NCBI RefSeq assembly: GCF_030272615.1
Contig: NC_081405.1
Coordinates: 317,581,541-317,645,540, forward strand
Length of the DNA stretch: 64,000 nucleotides
DNA from: Cryptomeria japonica
Taxonomy: Eukaryota > Streptophyta > Pinopsida > Cupressales > Cupressaceae
Direction: 5' to 3'
Below, in pieces: positions 1 to 12,767 of this stretch (positions are counted from its first letter, which is position 1; each line of letters begins with the position of its first letter). Both the position numbers and the translations under genes were made by a program. The notes beneath the pieces are model-generated. The model made no database searches. It saw nothing but the letters and a program-made list of their open reading frames with translations, and was not told where the DNA came from.

Positions 1-314
1 TAGGATTGCTTAACCAGGTAGGCCTTTGGTTAATTCCATTGATTTCTTTATTTTTAAAAGATTGTTTTTGGTGTTTTTGTTGTAATCTGGTTGTGATTCT
101 AAATAATCTCATTTATTTGGGGAAAATGAAAGAAGTTGTAGATCAATTTCTGAAATTAAATTCTCCTTGCTTCCTTTCCAATCTCCAGATTGAATTTTGG
201 TTGTTCTCAATAAACTTTGTTAAATCTCCATTGGATGTTCTTGATTTAAGTTTTATTTTAAGAAAATTAGTTGTTTTAGTGAAGTTTGGTAGAAGGGTTT
301 GGATTATGGATGTT
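1..314 (+). mobile_element. Gypsy-type LTR fragment, left part
   Basis: This stretch joins 5888-6023 once Copia-1 and one copy of its target duplication are removed. The joined sequence ends in a terminus shared with the other Gypsy-type LTRs here (see 5883-6023), so I read it as the 3' part of a plus-oriented LTR whose start lies outside the window. Only the last ~75 bp are visibly homologous to the other families; the rest, including these bases, is assigned by continuity alone. A 108-codon open frame at 6-332 has low-complexity, hydrophobic composition and runs into Copia-1, so I do not call it a gene. Confidence 0.45.
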
Positions 315-319
315 AATCC
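315..319. repeat. Target site duplication of Copia-1 (left copy, AATCC)
   Basis: AATCC directly precedes the left Copia-1 LTR and recurs at 5883-5887 directly after the right LTR. A 5-bp duplication is usual for plant Copia integration. Confidence 0.9.
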
Positions 320-740
320 TGATAAAATCTGAAAAGATTATAAACCCAGAAAACTAGTGCAAATGATACGAAATGAAAGTAGCAACATAGAGTTAGTCAC
401 CAAGAGAGTAATGTAAATTCTAGAAGCAAAACATCATTAAGATGATGCAAAATTAAGAGATGCCAAATACAAGCCAAGTAGCATGCTTTTATAGACCAGG
501 GAGAGGGAAAAGGTGGCAATACCGACCAATCAAGAGCAACCATCTCTTGGAATAAAGATAGCAAGTATCTTCCCAAGATAGAAAATGGATGCACACATGT
601 AGGAAGGTGACACCTCATAAAAACTCACCTAATTAAGCATGATTTATTAACCTAAGAGAGATTAAAAGAAGTGTAGAAAAAACCTAGGAATGTAGGGAAA
701 AAATAAATAACCCAATAGGAAATAAAAAAATACACTAACA
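320..740 (-). repeat. Copia-1 3' LTR
   Basis: 421 bp; on the minus strand it starts TGTTAGTGTA and ends in TTTTATCA, the canonical TG...CA termini. A TATA-like TATAAAAG lies at 486-493 (minus strand). Compared with the partner LTR it lacks a ~29-bp segment near 378. Confidence 0.9.
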
Positions 741-757
741 CCCCCCCATAAGCAAAG
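741..757 (-). other. Copia-1 polypurine tract
   Basis: C7 on the plus strand (G7 on the element strand) abuts the 3' LTR, the expected site of plus-strand DNA priming. Confidence 0.75.
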
Positions 758-869
758 CTTCGGTGGATGTGGAAATGGGTCCCGACAAATCAAGCCTAAT
801 GAGGTACCCACGTACATAAAATTCCCCCAAAAAGAGAGAGAAAAGAGACCCCCACAAGAGTAGAGAGAG

Positions 870-3800
870 TCAAGACTCTGAGTGAGAGGAAGAAGCCCCC
901 CCACAAGATGAAGCATCCCGCACCCCTAGCAAAGCTTGCAAATGAAGGAACTTGCTCTCAGTGAAGGGTTTGGTGAAGATATCAGCAACCTGCTTAGAAG
1001 TTGGACAATAGCGAAGGTTGATGATGTGGACATGGATGAGCTCTCAGATGTAGTGCATGTGGATCTCGATGTGTTTGGTTCACTGATGATGGACCGGATT
1101 ATGTGAGATCTGAATGGCACTTTGGTTGTCACAAAATATGACTGATGGCCATCTGATCTGGATACCAAACTCAGTGAGGATATTTTGAAGCCAAATGGCC
1201 TCAGTGGCGGCATTCACAACCCCCCAATACTCGGCCTCAGTAGAAGATAGAGCAATAGTAGACTGCTTCTTGCTCAACCAACAAATAGGACCTGAACCAA
1301 GTGAGAAGTTGTAACCTGAAGTAGATTTGCGATCTTGAGAATCACCCACCCAATCTGAATCTATGTAGCCCACCAAGTCAAGCTCAATGCCCACTACGTA
1401 GTGAATCCCAAAACTATGAGTACCATGAATGTAGTGAAGGATTCTCTTGGTTGCTTTCTAGTGCAGCTCATGAGGCTCTTGCATGAATCGAGAGACCATG
1501 CCTACAGCATATGAAATGTTTAGTCTCGTATGAGTCAGATAAATAAGACTCCCAACAAGCTATCAGTACAAAGTGCTATCAACAAGTGGAGAAGAACACT
1601 GAGCCTCAAGTTTGACTCCTGAAAGAAAGGGAGTCAGAGAAGGCTTACAATCAGCCAAATGAAACCTCAAGAGAAAATCTAGAGCATACTTTGACTGGTT
1701 GATGGTGATCCTAGAAGAAGACTGGTAGATCTCAATCCCGAGAAAGTAATGCAACAAGTCCAAGTCAGTCATCAAAAACCTGTCATGAAGGGCAGTTTTG
1801 ACAGTGCCAATAGTGGATGAAGAACTCCCTATGATCAACAAGTCATCAACATATAGAACCCAAAATATGAGTGAATCATCCTATTGCAGAATGTAGACAT
1901 TGGGATCAGAATGGCACCGATTGAACCCAACTAATAGAAGGAAGAAGTCCATCTTGGCATACCAAGCCCGAGGAGCCTATTTGAGGCCATAGAGAGACTT
2001 TTGAAGATAGCACACAAGTGAAGAATCCCGAAGGAACCCCTATGGCTACTCCATGTAGTTCTCCTCCTGAAGGTCACCTTGAAGAAAAGCACTCTTCACA
2101 TCCATCTGGTTCACTTCCCAACGATTAGCTGTAGCAATGGAAAGAACAAGTCGGATGGAATTCATTCAAGCAACTAGCACAAAATTCTTAGAGTAGTCAA
2201 TCCCAAGAACCTGGGAGAATCCTTTGGCGACCAAGTGAGCCTTATACTTGTCAACCAACCCATCTGCTACAAATTTTGTCTGATAGATCGACTTACATAG
2301 AACAAGTTTTCTTCCCTTAGGAAGAGGGATGAGATCCCAAGTGTGGTTCCTCATTAAGGAACCATACACCTCCTGCATAGCTATATCCCACTCAGGAATA
2401 CCAGAAGCCTCATGAATATATTGTGGATTTGAGGCAGTAGCAATGAAGACATGTGGAGCACCCTAGAACTGTGAATGAGTCTACCTCGTGTTTGATGGAT
2501 CCCCAACCTAATCACCTGCAGATTGCAAGGTCTGTCTAGTCCAAAGTGGACTGAAAGATGGAGAATCTAGAGGAGAATCATCAACCTCTGAATGATGACT
2601 AGGAGAGGAAGGAGGTGAGTCCTCTGAATCGCTCTTTGCATCAGAAGTGGAGATAGAAGACTGCTCAGGTGAATCTGACTCATCAAAGGAGTTGTCATGT
2701 ATCCCAAGTGACTCCAATGCCAAAGTAGGAGTTGGAGAAGTGGTAGAAAGTGAGCTCAAAAAGCCCTCCCCAAACTGAACACTCCTCTCAATGAACAACT
2801 CATGTGTAGTAGGGTGGAGCAACTGATAACCCTTCACACCATCAGGATAACCTACAAGTATGCAAGGTCTGCTCTGTGGATCCAAGGCCTTGCGTTTCTC
2901 TACAAGAATGTGGACCCATACAGGAGAACCAAAAACTCAAAAGTGTTTAACTGATGGTTTCTGACTGTTCCTAGATTCAAAAGGAGTGACTCCCTTCAAG
3001 GCTCAGTGAGGAACACAGTTCTGGATATAACAAGCACAGTTAATGGCCTCTACCCAATACTGTGGTGCAAGAGATCTTGAGTGAATCATGTAGTTCACCA
3101 TTTCCTTCAAGGACCTATTCTTCCGTTCTGCCACACCATTTTGCTGAGGATTGTATGGAACTGAATGCTGCAAATCAATTCCCTCTGAAGTGCAAAACCT
3201 CTCAACCTGATGCTTAATATACTCACCATCATTGTTAGTGCGCAAAACTATGATGGCTTTCCTAGATTTCTTCTCTACAAAAGTTTTGAAGTCTTGAAAC
3301 TAATCAAATACCTCAAACTTCTATTTGAGAAAGTACACCCAAGTATATCGAGAAAAGTCATCAATGAATGTGAGGACATATTGGGGCCTATTGAATGAAG
3401 GATACTGGAATGGACTAGTCAAATCATTGTGAATTAACTCTAGTATCTGTGAAGCTCTCCATGCCTTTCCTTTATCAAACTTTTCCTTAGGATTCTTACC
3501 AAGTATGCAACCTTGGCAAACACCACTTGAAAACTAAACTGAAGGCAACCCTATGACCATACTCTATTGGTTGAGTTGCTGCAAGTAGTGGTAGTTAAGA
3601 TGGCCAAACCGCTCATGCCATAATCTACTCACATCATTGGAATGAGTGAGCAAAATAGTCGAAGGAGGATCAGGAGAAAAGTGAGAAAATAGATAGAGTT
3701 GTGACTATTGATCTGCTCTCCTAACTGCAACTGTAGAATCACTATGCAACTCACAAATCTCCATTGAATTAGGAGTGAACTCAACCCGCTTCCTTGAACC

Positions 3801-4930
3801 TGTATGAGTGATCTGGTATATTGATAGGAGATTAGTTGATAATGAGGGGACACAAAGAACATCATCAAATGTGACATCCATCACATTAACAAACTCTCTC
3901 CCACACACCTCAATAGGAGTGTCATCACCCATCAAAATAAAAGGCATAGTACATGGCTCCAAAGATGCAAATTCTTCCTTAGATGAAGCCATCTGGTGTG
4001 AAGCACCCAAATCAAGAACCCACGTGGATGGTGAAGAAGCAAATGCAATAAGGGCCTTGCCCTTTCCTTTCCCCTTGTTGTTTTCTTTTGTCTTGTTAGA
4101 CCCCTCACTAGAACTCTATTTAATTGACTCAAGAACACTGATATTATTCTTCTCAAGAATGTGTGTTAAGTGATCAATTTGTTTCTTCAGACATTTATGT
4201 TCATCATGATCAAGTCTTTTAAAATAGGCACATTGGACCTTCTCCTTCTTAGGCTTGTCGCCCTTGGAAGATTGGGTCCCATTAGCTTCTTTTAAAGCAA
4301 GTGATGTCTAATCCTTCTTCTCCTTGTCATTCTTCTATTTCTTGTCCTTACTATTGTTATTACTATTTTGTCCTTTTTGTTCTTTTGTGCCTTGGTTGGC
4401 AGCTAGGGCATGTGACTTAGAGGACTTAAGAGTGCCCATCTAAATTAGCTTATCCTGTTCCCGAGTGAGAGACATAGAAAAATCATCTAGAGATGGCATG
4501 GTAAATTGTGTACCAAGTGCACCCTTCGTAGCATAGAAGGTAGAAACAAACACATAATATTCTGAATTTAGCTTAGAGAGAATACTAAGAATCAATTGTT
4601 CATCTTTCTTTTCAATTCCACATTGTTTTAACTGTAGCCTTAGTGATTACAATTTAGTGAAGAAATCCTGGATTGTGTTGAAATTTCTTGGACTTAAACT
4701 AATTAGTTCATTTTCCAACATATGACCCCTCACTGAATCTTGTGTGCCAAATAATGTTTCTAACTTTTTCTAGATTTCATTTGGCAAATTTAAAGACTCA
4801 ATGTGAAAGAGAAAGTCAAGAGAAACAGACAAACACAATGTTCCATATGCCTCTTCACATTTCTTAAAACTATGTAATCCTATGTAATCCAGGTTTCCTT
4901 AAGTAGATTGTCATGCAAAAACTAAAAGAT
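870..4930 (-). pseudogene. Copia-1 gag-pol polyprotein, heavily decayed
   Basis: Minus-strand fragments lie in Copia order. Gag remnants run from about 4930 to 4200, with a degenerate zinc knuckle near 4220 (one Cys lost). A protease-like segment (4010-3705) has D-L-G in place of the catalytic D-S-G, beside GASHQM. The integrase fragment at 3245-3003 keeps PQQNGVAER. The spacer with ILVGYPDGVKGYQLLHP is at 2885-2508. RT fragments are at 2378-2166 (AHLVAKGFSQ) and around 1980 (YGLK, then a stop). RNase H (1394-1080) keeps YIDSDWVGD, SSTEAEY and FCDNQSAI and continues to a terminal stop at 870-872. The YVDD-type RT motif is not intact. At least four in-frame TAG stops sit where the family normally has Gln or Trp. 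No protein can be made from it. Confidence 0.9.
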
Positions 4931-5420
4931 ACCCAAATGGTCTTTTTGTGTTGCGAACAAAACCCAAAAGGTGTTTTTCTTTTTGATGTATAAAAGATGT
5001 AGATCTAGTGTAAATATAATGACTTTAGATACAAAAAAATGACCCCAACAAGCAAAAAATGACATGCAAAGGCTGAATCAGCTACCAAAGTCAAGAGAAG
5101 GAATGCTGGAACCTACAATATTGATTGAAAACACCAAATATGCAAGATGGTTGTCAGATTTAATCTTGAAACCCCAGTTTTGTAACTGTGTATGACGATC
5201 TCTGATTTCGATGAAACGAAAGCTAGATTTGACTTTCTCAAGCCTCCTGGACATGTTGGAATAGCCACATATGCTTCCAGTATAACCAAAAATGTTGCAA
5301 TCACCCAGATGTCATAAAACACATGTGCAAACCCCAACGAAAAACTATAATAAGATTTATTAGCCCCCCCCCTGAATCTCTTAAATATGGAAACTAAAAT
5401 CCACTCTTGCACATAGAATA
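4931..5420 (-). other. Copia-1 untranslated leader
   Basis: Between the primer-binding site and the recognisable gag. Open frames here are short and lack domain similarity. Confidence 0.5.
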
Positions 5421-5432
5421 GCTCTAATACCA
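5421..5432 (-). other. Copia-1 primer-binding site
   Basis: On the element strand it reads TGGTATTAGAGC, one base from the common plant PBS complementary to initiator tRNA-Met (TGGTATCAGAGC). It abuts the 5' LTR directly. Confidence 0.85.
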
Positions 5433-5882
5433 TAATAAAATTTGAAAAGATTATAAACCCAGAAAACTAGTGCAAATGAATAGATATCTAAACTATGAAT
5501 GCAAATGATATGAAATCAAAGTAGCAACACGAAGTTAGTCTCCAAGAGAGTAATGCAAATGCTAGAAGCAAAATAGCATTAAGATGATGCAAAATCAAGA
5601 GATGCCAAATACAAGCCAGGTAGCATGCTTTTATAGACCAAGGAGAGGGAAGAAGTGGCAATATCGACCAATCAAGAGAAACCATCTCTTGGACTAAAGA
5701 TAGAAAGTATCTTCCCAAGATAGAAAATGGATGCACACATGTAGGAAGGTGACACCTCATAACCACTCACCTAATTAAGCATGATTTATTAACCTAAGCA
5801 AGATTAAAAGAAGTATAGAAAAAATCTCAGAATATAGGGAAAAAATAAATAACCCACCAGGAAATAAAAAGCTACACTAACA
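5433..5882 (-). repeat. Copia-1 5' LTR
   Basis: 450-bp partner of 320-740. A TATA-like TATAAAAG is at 5628-5635 (minus strand). The terminus next to the PBS has decayed from CA to TA on the element strand; the outer terminus is intact. Confidence 0.9.
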
Positions 5883-6023
5883 AATCCTTCTTATTTTTCC
5901 CATCTGGTGTTTTTTTGTAAGAAATCTTTCCCTTCCTTGAATCTGGGGTTTAAAAAAAAATTATTGCACTCTCTTCTTGTGTTTTAGCTTATCCCTTTTG
6001 GGGTTTCTTGGCGGGGCATTACA
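5883..6023 (+). mobile_element. Gypsy-type LTR fragment, right end
   Basis: Begins with the right copy of AATCC (5883-5887). About the last 75 bp match, in reverse orientation, the start of the LTRs at 8584, 17284, 25245 and 33206: an A-run, a GC-containing segment, TAGCTTATCCC, GGGGTTTC and the terminal GGCGGGGCATTACA. The element it belongs to is therefore plus-oriented and lies mostly to the left of the window. The sequence 5' of those 75 bp does not match the other LTRs, so it is a different subfamily. It appears to have cut Copia-2, removing that element's RT and RNase H from view. Confidence 0.6.
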
Positions 6024-8287
6024 GCTAGCCTTCTTCTAGTCATCACACCTTTATTTTTATCTCCAATAATATTATTTTCAAAATGATTCAATCTTACATA
6101 CCTTAGAGTCTTCTGAATATTCTGATTTTTAGGTTCCTACACCTCTCCACCGGTAGCATCCTCATCTAGATTTATTGTCTCTACTAGATCATTCTACTTT
6201 AATTCTTCAGTCTGAATAGGAGTTATAACAACATGTTGAACATCATCATATCCACATGATCTGATCTCTTTCCTATAATCTTCATCAACCTTCACATTTT
6301 CACTTTCCACTATCTTCCACAGTCTCTTGTAGTACTACCAGTAGGATTTTATTTTTGTTGAATATCCCAAGAAAATTCCTTCATCACTTCTAGCATCAAA
6401 CTTTCCTATATCATTATCTGTCTTGATATAACACTTGCTTCCAAAAATTCTGAAATTTCTCACAGTTAGAACATGACCAAACCATAGCTCATAAGGAGTC
6501 TTATCGGTATCACATTTTATATGGACTCAGTTTAATGTGATAATAGTAGTGCTAACAGATTCTCTCCAATAGATCTTCAGAACATTCCCTTCAATCAACA
6601 TAGTCCTTGCAGAATCCAAGATAGTTTTGTTATTTCTTTCAACAACTCCATTCTGCTGATGGTTTTAGATGTAGATAATTGTCTTCTAATCCCATGCTTT
6701 TCACAGAATGAATCAAACTCACCCGAACATAATTCTCCTCCTTTGTTAGATCTTAGACATTTTAGCTTCAGTCTTGACTCAGTCTCAACCTTTGCTTTGA
6801 CTATCTTGAATTTGTCTAATGCTTCTGATTTCTCCTTCAAAAAGACAACCCACATCATGCTAGAATAATCATCAATTAGTAACATAAAGTATCTATCAAC
6901 CTGCACACTTCTAACATTTGTAGGTCCACATAGGTCAGTATGCACAAGATCTAGCAATCCATTAAATGTATACTTCTTTCTCTTGAAATAAATTCTTGTT
7001 TACTAACCCAATTGGCATTGTCTACATATTGGATTATCGAGCTTAACAATTTTAGGTAGATCTCTAACAACTTGTGTAGAACTAGTCTTAATCATTGAAT
7101 CAAAATTAACATGACACATTCTCCTATGTCACAACCAACTTTCATCAATTTGAGCAGTCAAACAACATTTATCACCAGCATTCAAATGAAAGATATTACC
7201 TTCAGTCTTAGTTCCAGATCCAATCTCTATACCAAAGGCATTTAGGATCTTACATTTTTCATTGTTGAATTGTAAATCATCACCTTTGTCAACCATTTTT
7301 CCAACACTTAAAATATTATGCTTCAAACCTTCAACATACAAGACATCTTTAGTGTTATACTTACCATAAAAAGAAATAGAACCTCTACCATGGATCACAC
7401 AGGATTTGTCATCTCCAAATCTTACTATTCCACCATCATACCTTTCCATACTCACAAATTTTATTTTATCACTGGTTATATGATGTGAACAACCATTGTG
7501 AATTACCCATTCCTCTTTCTCTTCAACTTTAGCAGCTAACAATTTCTCCTCAATAGTACAGCTTGTGAAATCAACAGGTACCAGTCTATCTTCTGTAATA
7601 GCAATAAACTCAACTTCATCTCCTTATGATTCTTCATATGTAACACCTTCACCAACAACATAATAATAGTTCTTCTGATGCTTATACTTCTGGTTAGACT
7701 TGTAGGGTTTATCATACTTCTCATGCTTATCAAATTTTTTATTCCTATCATATTTAGCCATTCTCTCTAGGCATCTAGAAGCAAAATGTCCTATCTTACT
7801 ACAAGAGAAATATTTCAGAGGCAATTTTCCATCATACTTACCAACTCTCTTAGGTAATCTTCAAGCAATCAATGCTTCAACCTCATCCAGTTTTCTTTCT
7901 TTCTCTTCCATCTCTCTTCTTTATCTTGCATATTTGGATATCATGCACTCTTCAGGATCATAATTTTTCTTTCTGGCTACAGATGCTCTAAAATATGTCT
8001 CTAACTTTCCATATGATTCGCCAAACTCTCTCTGCTAAATGCAACAATCTTCGCAACCAACATATCTCTTGTTATAGTAGTCACACTCCGGATCTGATCA
8101 ATAGAAGCTACCTTGTGTTTCTAAGAAGGAGGAAAAGATCTTAGCAACTTAGCAACAATTTTATCTTCTTCAAGGGTTCCACCGACAAATCAGATACCAA
8201 GGACAAGTTCATTCACCTTAGCCATAAAAGAGTGTATGTTTTCATCTTCTCCCATCTTTAGCATCTCATACATTCCTTACTTTGTAG
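6024..8287 (-). pseudogene. Copia-2 gag-protease-integrase remnant
   Basis: Minus-strand decayed Copia polyprotein. The gag part (about 8285-7830) reads in pieces such as GEDENIHSFMAKVNEL and FGESYGKLETYFRA. A zinc knuckle (CSKIGHFASRC) is at 7824-7740. The protease region (7542-7129) has NGCSHHIT where the family has a catalytic D-S-G. Integrase (6957-6595) keeps LDLVHTDLCGP, LLIDDYS and CLRSNKGGE; the motif around the second catalytic Asp is mutated (RSNKGG). An integrase C-terminal/spacer part with FGSKCYIKTDN runs to about 6030. RT and RNase H are absent because the frame stops at the LTR junction at 6024. The gag N-terminus and PBS are also missing at 8287, next to the LTR that follows. 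Confidence 0.85.
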
Positions 8288-8583
8288 CCTAGACAATTAA
8301 TCACAAATACAAATCTAATAAACCGCAACAACAACAAAGACAAGCAAATTGAAAGAACAACACACAACACCAAGACTTTGAAGTGGAAAACCCAGTTAAG
8401 GGAGAAACCATGGTGGGAATATACCCATAGTAAGATGATAATCTATAGTAGTATGTGTAAATATTATAATGGGGAATTCACATGCATTCAGGAACACTTC
8501 TTGGAGATCACTTCTTAAAAGATAATAACACAAAAGGCTACAACCCTCAAGGAAGTCTCATTGACATACAACAAGATTCAAAC
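8288..8583 (-). repeat. Copia-2 5' LTR, R-U5 part (left of the solo LTR)
   Basis: Read on the minus strand, this holds the CTCCC...GGGTTTTCCAC motif (about 8425-8380) that many plant Copia LTRs carry around the R/U5 boundary, followed by ~90 bp of T-rich U5. It continues, after removal of the solo LTR and one CAAAC, into 12773-13754. I assign it to Copia-2 because gag follows on the same strand, though the PBS is lost, so it could be an independent solo LTR. Confidence 0.55.
8579..8583. repeat. Target site duplication of the solo LTR (CAAAC)
   Basis: CAAAC precedes the solo LTR and recurs at 12768-12772 immediately after it. Confidence 0.9.
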
Positions 8584-11500
8584 TGTAATGCCCCGCCAGG
8601 AAACCCCGAAGGGATAAGCTAAAATAACAAGAATAGAGCGCAAATTTTTTTTTTAAAAGTTACAACACATAAGATGCAACTAGATAACCAAGATTCAAAT
8701 TACATAGCGGAAGACATTAACAACAATCTCCTAAAGAGTTTCCCAACGAGATTACTTAATTTCAAAATTCATTTAACTCACATGATTAATCCAATAAGCT
8801 AATTATCTTAACAACGAAATAATTCATACTCAGGATAATTCCTTTCAAAAGAGGGAAATGTAATCACCACAAAGATTCATCCATTAAGATCCATTCATCA
8901 ACCTCATTCAAGCTTTTCAATTAAAATTACAAACCATACATCTAACATATTCTAATACACTAGGATTTCATCATGACATAAGAGATCTTTCCAAGCATAT
9001 TAATTTCTTAACAACAACTGAGTATAATTCATTACTCTAAGTTACATTCATTCATAATCCAATTCATTGCATTTCAAAAGATGATTTCACACATGCATTA
9101 CAATAAATCGCATCTCAACCAATTATGCATTCGATCCACGTGGCATTCAAGATAGAACTGAATATAAGCATTTAAAGTTAATTCCAATTATCCACTTAAC
9201 CATTTTAACATAAGCAAATCATACATGAAAAGCTGAATAAAGGAACCATAAGAGAATACATCACATGACACCATAATGATCTCGGAGTTCACCCCTAAAG
9301 GGCTACATCTCCGGGTCTGCTCAACTACAAGACCCCCTCGGATAAATAATAAGGTTGAGAGTACAAGAGGTTACACCATACAATCCAGCCATCAAGGCGA
9401 TACATAAACATTATACAAGCGACCACATCGGTCAATAAATACATAAACGATCCTTAGAAGGAACAGGATCCAGCTGAACATAATCAAAGCTAATAACATA
9501 AGAGTCCATGAGAGCATCCATAAAACTGAACCATCACCACCCAAGGTCTAACATGAAACCGACACTCACAAGGGCAGAGACAAAGGACGACTCACAAAGG
9601 TACTCAAACAGGACAAGACGACAACACACTAGCGAACGTAGGGACAAGTGTCATCACACAACCTGGTATGGATACCATGGCAAGTCTTCATAGGTCCCGG
9701 CCCATACCCTAGTAACCCTGGCAACCTAATCCGAACTTCCGGCCCATCCAAGCCTCGTGTGGACCCACACATCCTCTCGTGAAGACAAGGAAGATGGTTT
9801 GCCATTTCAGGCCTTCTCACAGCATGCCGAATCTATGATAGCATTCGTCCCATGTGTGAGGCACATTATCTTATTTAGAGATTATTTTCTAATCTACTTA
9901 GGTTATCACTTATTTAGACTCACTTTCGATGGGTTACCCAGCAGCCACTTTGGGCGCGGCCCCCAATCGAAAGCCACTTTCCCATACGACACTAGACTGA
10001 CTCAAACGAACTCAAACCACGGAATACACATGGTAAGACGAATGGAGTTCAAGAAGAAGAACAATCATCTGGTCAAACACGACCCTACGGTAATCACTTA
10101 CTGACGGTACTCTAACTAGAGACCTGACAACTAAGGTTAACCACGAATCATTATTCGACTCACTCAAGAGGATATGACCAATTAAGTCAACATCACAATC
10201 CAAAGTCAACTCAAAATTCGGGGACTGAAACAGGAACACCAAATCATCCATACGACAGGGTCCTATTTAAACAAAGCAAAACATGTCGTTTCATAAATTA
10301 AAGCGAATACAGTAATTAAACTCGCAATGCAATAATCAGAAAAGACATTATTCCCTCAAGTTGATTTAAAACATTACAGACGATCAAGTTTTCTACAAGA
10401 TCTAAAAACAGGTTACAGTTATCTACCTCATCAAGGCATAATTTGTTCTTGGTTTTCTAACTCCTAAGGTTCAAGCATCGAACAGGCAATTTAAGCCATG
10501 AAGAGTTTTAACCAATTCATATTATTAAAATTCAGACAACCGTTTAAACGATTAAAATAAGATATTTAATCTCCATCCCAAAACGTCATAAACATACTGG
10601 ACTAAAAATCAATCTCTACAGATTCATAATTTCACTTCCAGATGCATTATGCGAATAACGGAAATAAAAATGTAGAAGGAGAAACTAAAGAAGCTAATCA
10701 TTCCCAAAGGCACATCGTTCAATTCAAACACCCACGATAAAGGTTTCACCACTTTTCAATTACTCAAATGATAAGAATAAAAACACAATATTCAATTGCG
10801 AAATAACAGTTGTAAAACTTAATTAGAAAGGGGCAAAGTCACGAAATGAAGTTTGAATAATTAATCCACCTATAAACTCCATTACCAAGTTAATCCATAC
10901 CCAATTACGTTTATCATTTTTATGCCCCTTAATCATCATTAAGCATCTAATTAAAGCTTAGCCTTTAAATAATATTTAAAAGTATTATAAGCTTCTTTAT
11001 ATTTTTTGTTTTGAATACTAATTAAATACATTATAAAAAATAACTATTTAAAAAAAAACTTTACCTTAAACCAAAACGCGTTCAAAAAAACACAGGGGAG
11101 GCGAGCTGGGCGGGCCGTGCCCTAACCCTAGCTCCGCCCACACCATAACCGCAGGGGATACCCTACGGGCGGCGCCTCTGCGGTGCCCGCAGGTCCGCGG
11201 CGCCCTGTGGCCACTGCGGCCCTGCGGCCATCGCAGGGTGCTGCGGCAAAGACGAACACACAGTGCGGGGGAAGGCATAAGGTTGGCATGCGGGGAAAGG
11301 GGGGAGGAGGAGCGGGGGAGCTCCGCTCCCCGCCTCCAACCCCAAAACACCGTTAAGGCAATAAAACCAACGCGTAGACCGGGGGTTCCAAACAAAGCCT
11401 AGTTCGATAAAACAACGCGAACGCCCAGAAGGTTAACACATATACGCACAGGTTTCAATTCGAACAAAACTCACAGGTTTAAATTCAACGAAACGCACAG

Positions 11501-12767
11501 GCCGGGTTTGGAAAATAAATAATGTTTAAAAAAAATTAACACTCAGTTCGATATTTAGAATAAATGTTTTCATTTCCTTTAAAACACAATTCGAGCTTTC
11601 AGAACAAAAACGCCCAAAAACAAGAGGAGTTAACAGCACCTCTAAATCACTTCCAGCCAAGCTGGTAATTTACCAATCGATCCATAAACATGGCATTCGA
11701 ATGAAAATTTAAATCCAAGATAAAATCTTCATTTTCATTTTAAACCAAAAACAAAAAAAAAAGAGTTGGATCCTACCTGATCTCGCAATCCTGGCAAGAT
11801 CGGTTGAAGAAATCCCAATCTCAGCTGCCAAAGCCTCCAATTTTCCATCTCCAATCCAAAAACTTTCCAAAGATGTCCCTCCTCTCCAAATTTCCCAAAT
11901 TTGGGTAATATGGAAGAGTTGACCCAAAAATTCCATTTTTGGAATAAAAATTTTATTTACAAAATAATTCTCCAAATTTAATACTTTTTCAACTATAACA
12001 ACAATTTAGCTTGCTCTTTAATTCAAAAATCGATTTCTTCAATCAATTGAATTTAACCTTTCGAAATTCAAAAGCCACAGAATACAATTAATCCATTGCG
12101 ATAAAATACAAAGCTTTCCTTTTTCAACAGCATATATAAATGCATTAATATTCAAAAACAGACATTAAAATCGAATCTACTCCCAAATTAAAACAGGCAA
12201 TTCATTAACAACGAAAATCGCATAACGAATTCTCAATCAATTTTATCCATTAATCTTCAATGCACAAACGCATAAATACTCAAAATAATGCTAAGGACTA
12301 ATTAATCAATTTACCAAACACACCAGGCACGCAAATCGAGAAAGTCAACCAACAGACGACTCGCAAACCCAAACAAGAAGGGATCACCGACGACGACTGA
12401 CGATGCTCACTTGAGCACGACTAAGGTCGACTAGGGTCTTACGACCACCCAATCCGACTCTAGGGATAAAAAGGGTATGCTCAAACCTGCAAAACCAGGT
12501 GACGACGAACCTCGCACTCATGCGACTTCGTACCTAGAATCTCCTGCAACAAAATATCATACATGCATACATTTATAAAATCTAATGAAAGCGTTAGTCC
12601 GATACTAAAATCACGAAATAGGGACACTGAATAACCTGCATACAACTAGGGAGAAAACCACATCAATAGCTATGCGTAAAATCAACATCTGATTATAATC
12701 ATAATATCACGATAAACTAATCAAGATTAAACCAAGGTTAGAGATTGATTACGGTAGGGGTACTACA
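8584..12767 (-). mobile_element. Solo LTR of the LARD-like family (4184 bp)
   Basis: It starts TGTAATGCCCCGCC and ends GGGGTACTACA, with the 5-bp duplication CAAAC on both sides. It aligns along its whole length to the three LTRs of the array at 17284-37512, including the CpG-rich block (11095-11345 here). It is about 120 bp shorter and clearly more diverged, so it is an older relative. A lone LTR with intact TSD is the expected product of LTR-LTR recombination deleting the internal region and one LTR. The orientation (element on minus) follows from the array. Open frames inside (9508-10251, 11066-11395) are not conserved in frame in the other LTR copies, so I list none. Confidence 0.92.

Larger units (their letters stand above)
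320..5882 (-). mobile_element. Copia-1: complete but decayed Ty1/Copia retrotransposon
   Basis: On the minus strand the order is 5' LTR (5433-5882), PBS (5421-5432), gag, protease, integrase, reverse transcriptase, RNase H, G-rich polypurine tract (741-747 as C7 on plus), 3' LTR (320-740). That domain order (integrase before RT) is diagnostic for Copia. The flanking 5-bp duplication AATCC is intact, so this is one insertion, made inside an older Gypsy-type LTR. The two LTRs differ by a 29-bp indel and roughly 8-9% substitutions by eye, so it is old. All coding frames are broken by stops and frameshifts, so the element cannot be autonomous. Confidence 0.93.

Noticed and set aside
6-332. 108-codon plus-strand frame at the window start
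   Set aside because: It spans the boundary of Copia-1 and is hydrophobic, AT-driven sequence in an LTR remnant.
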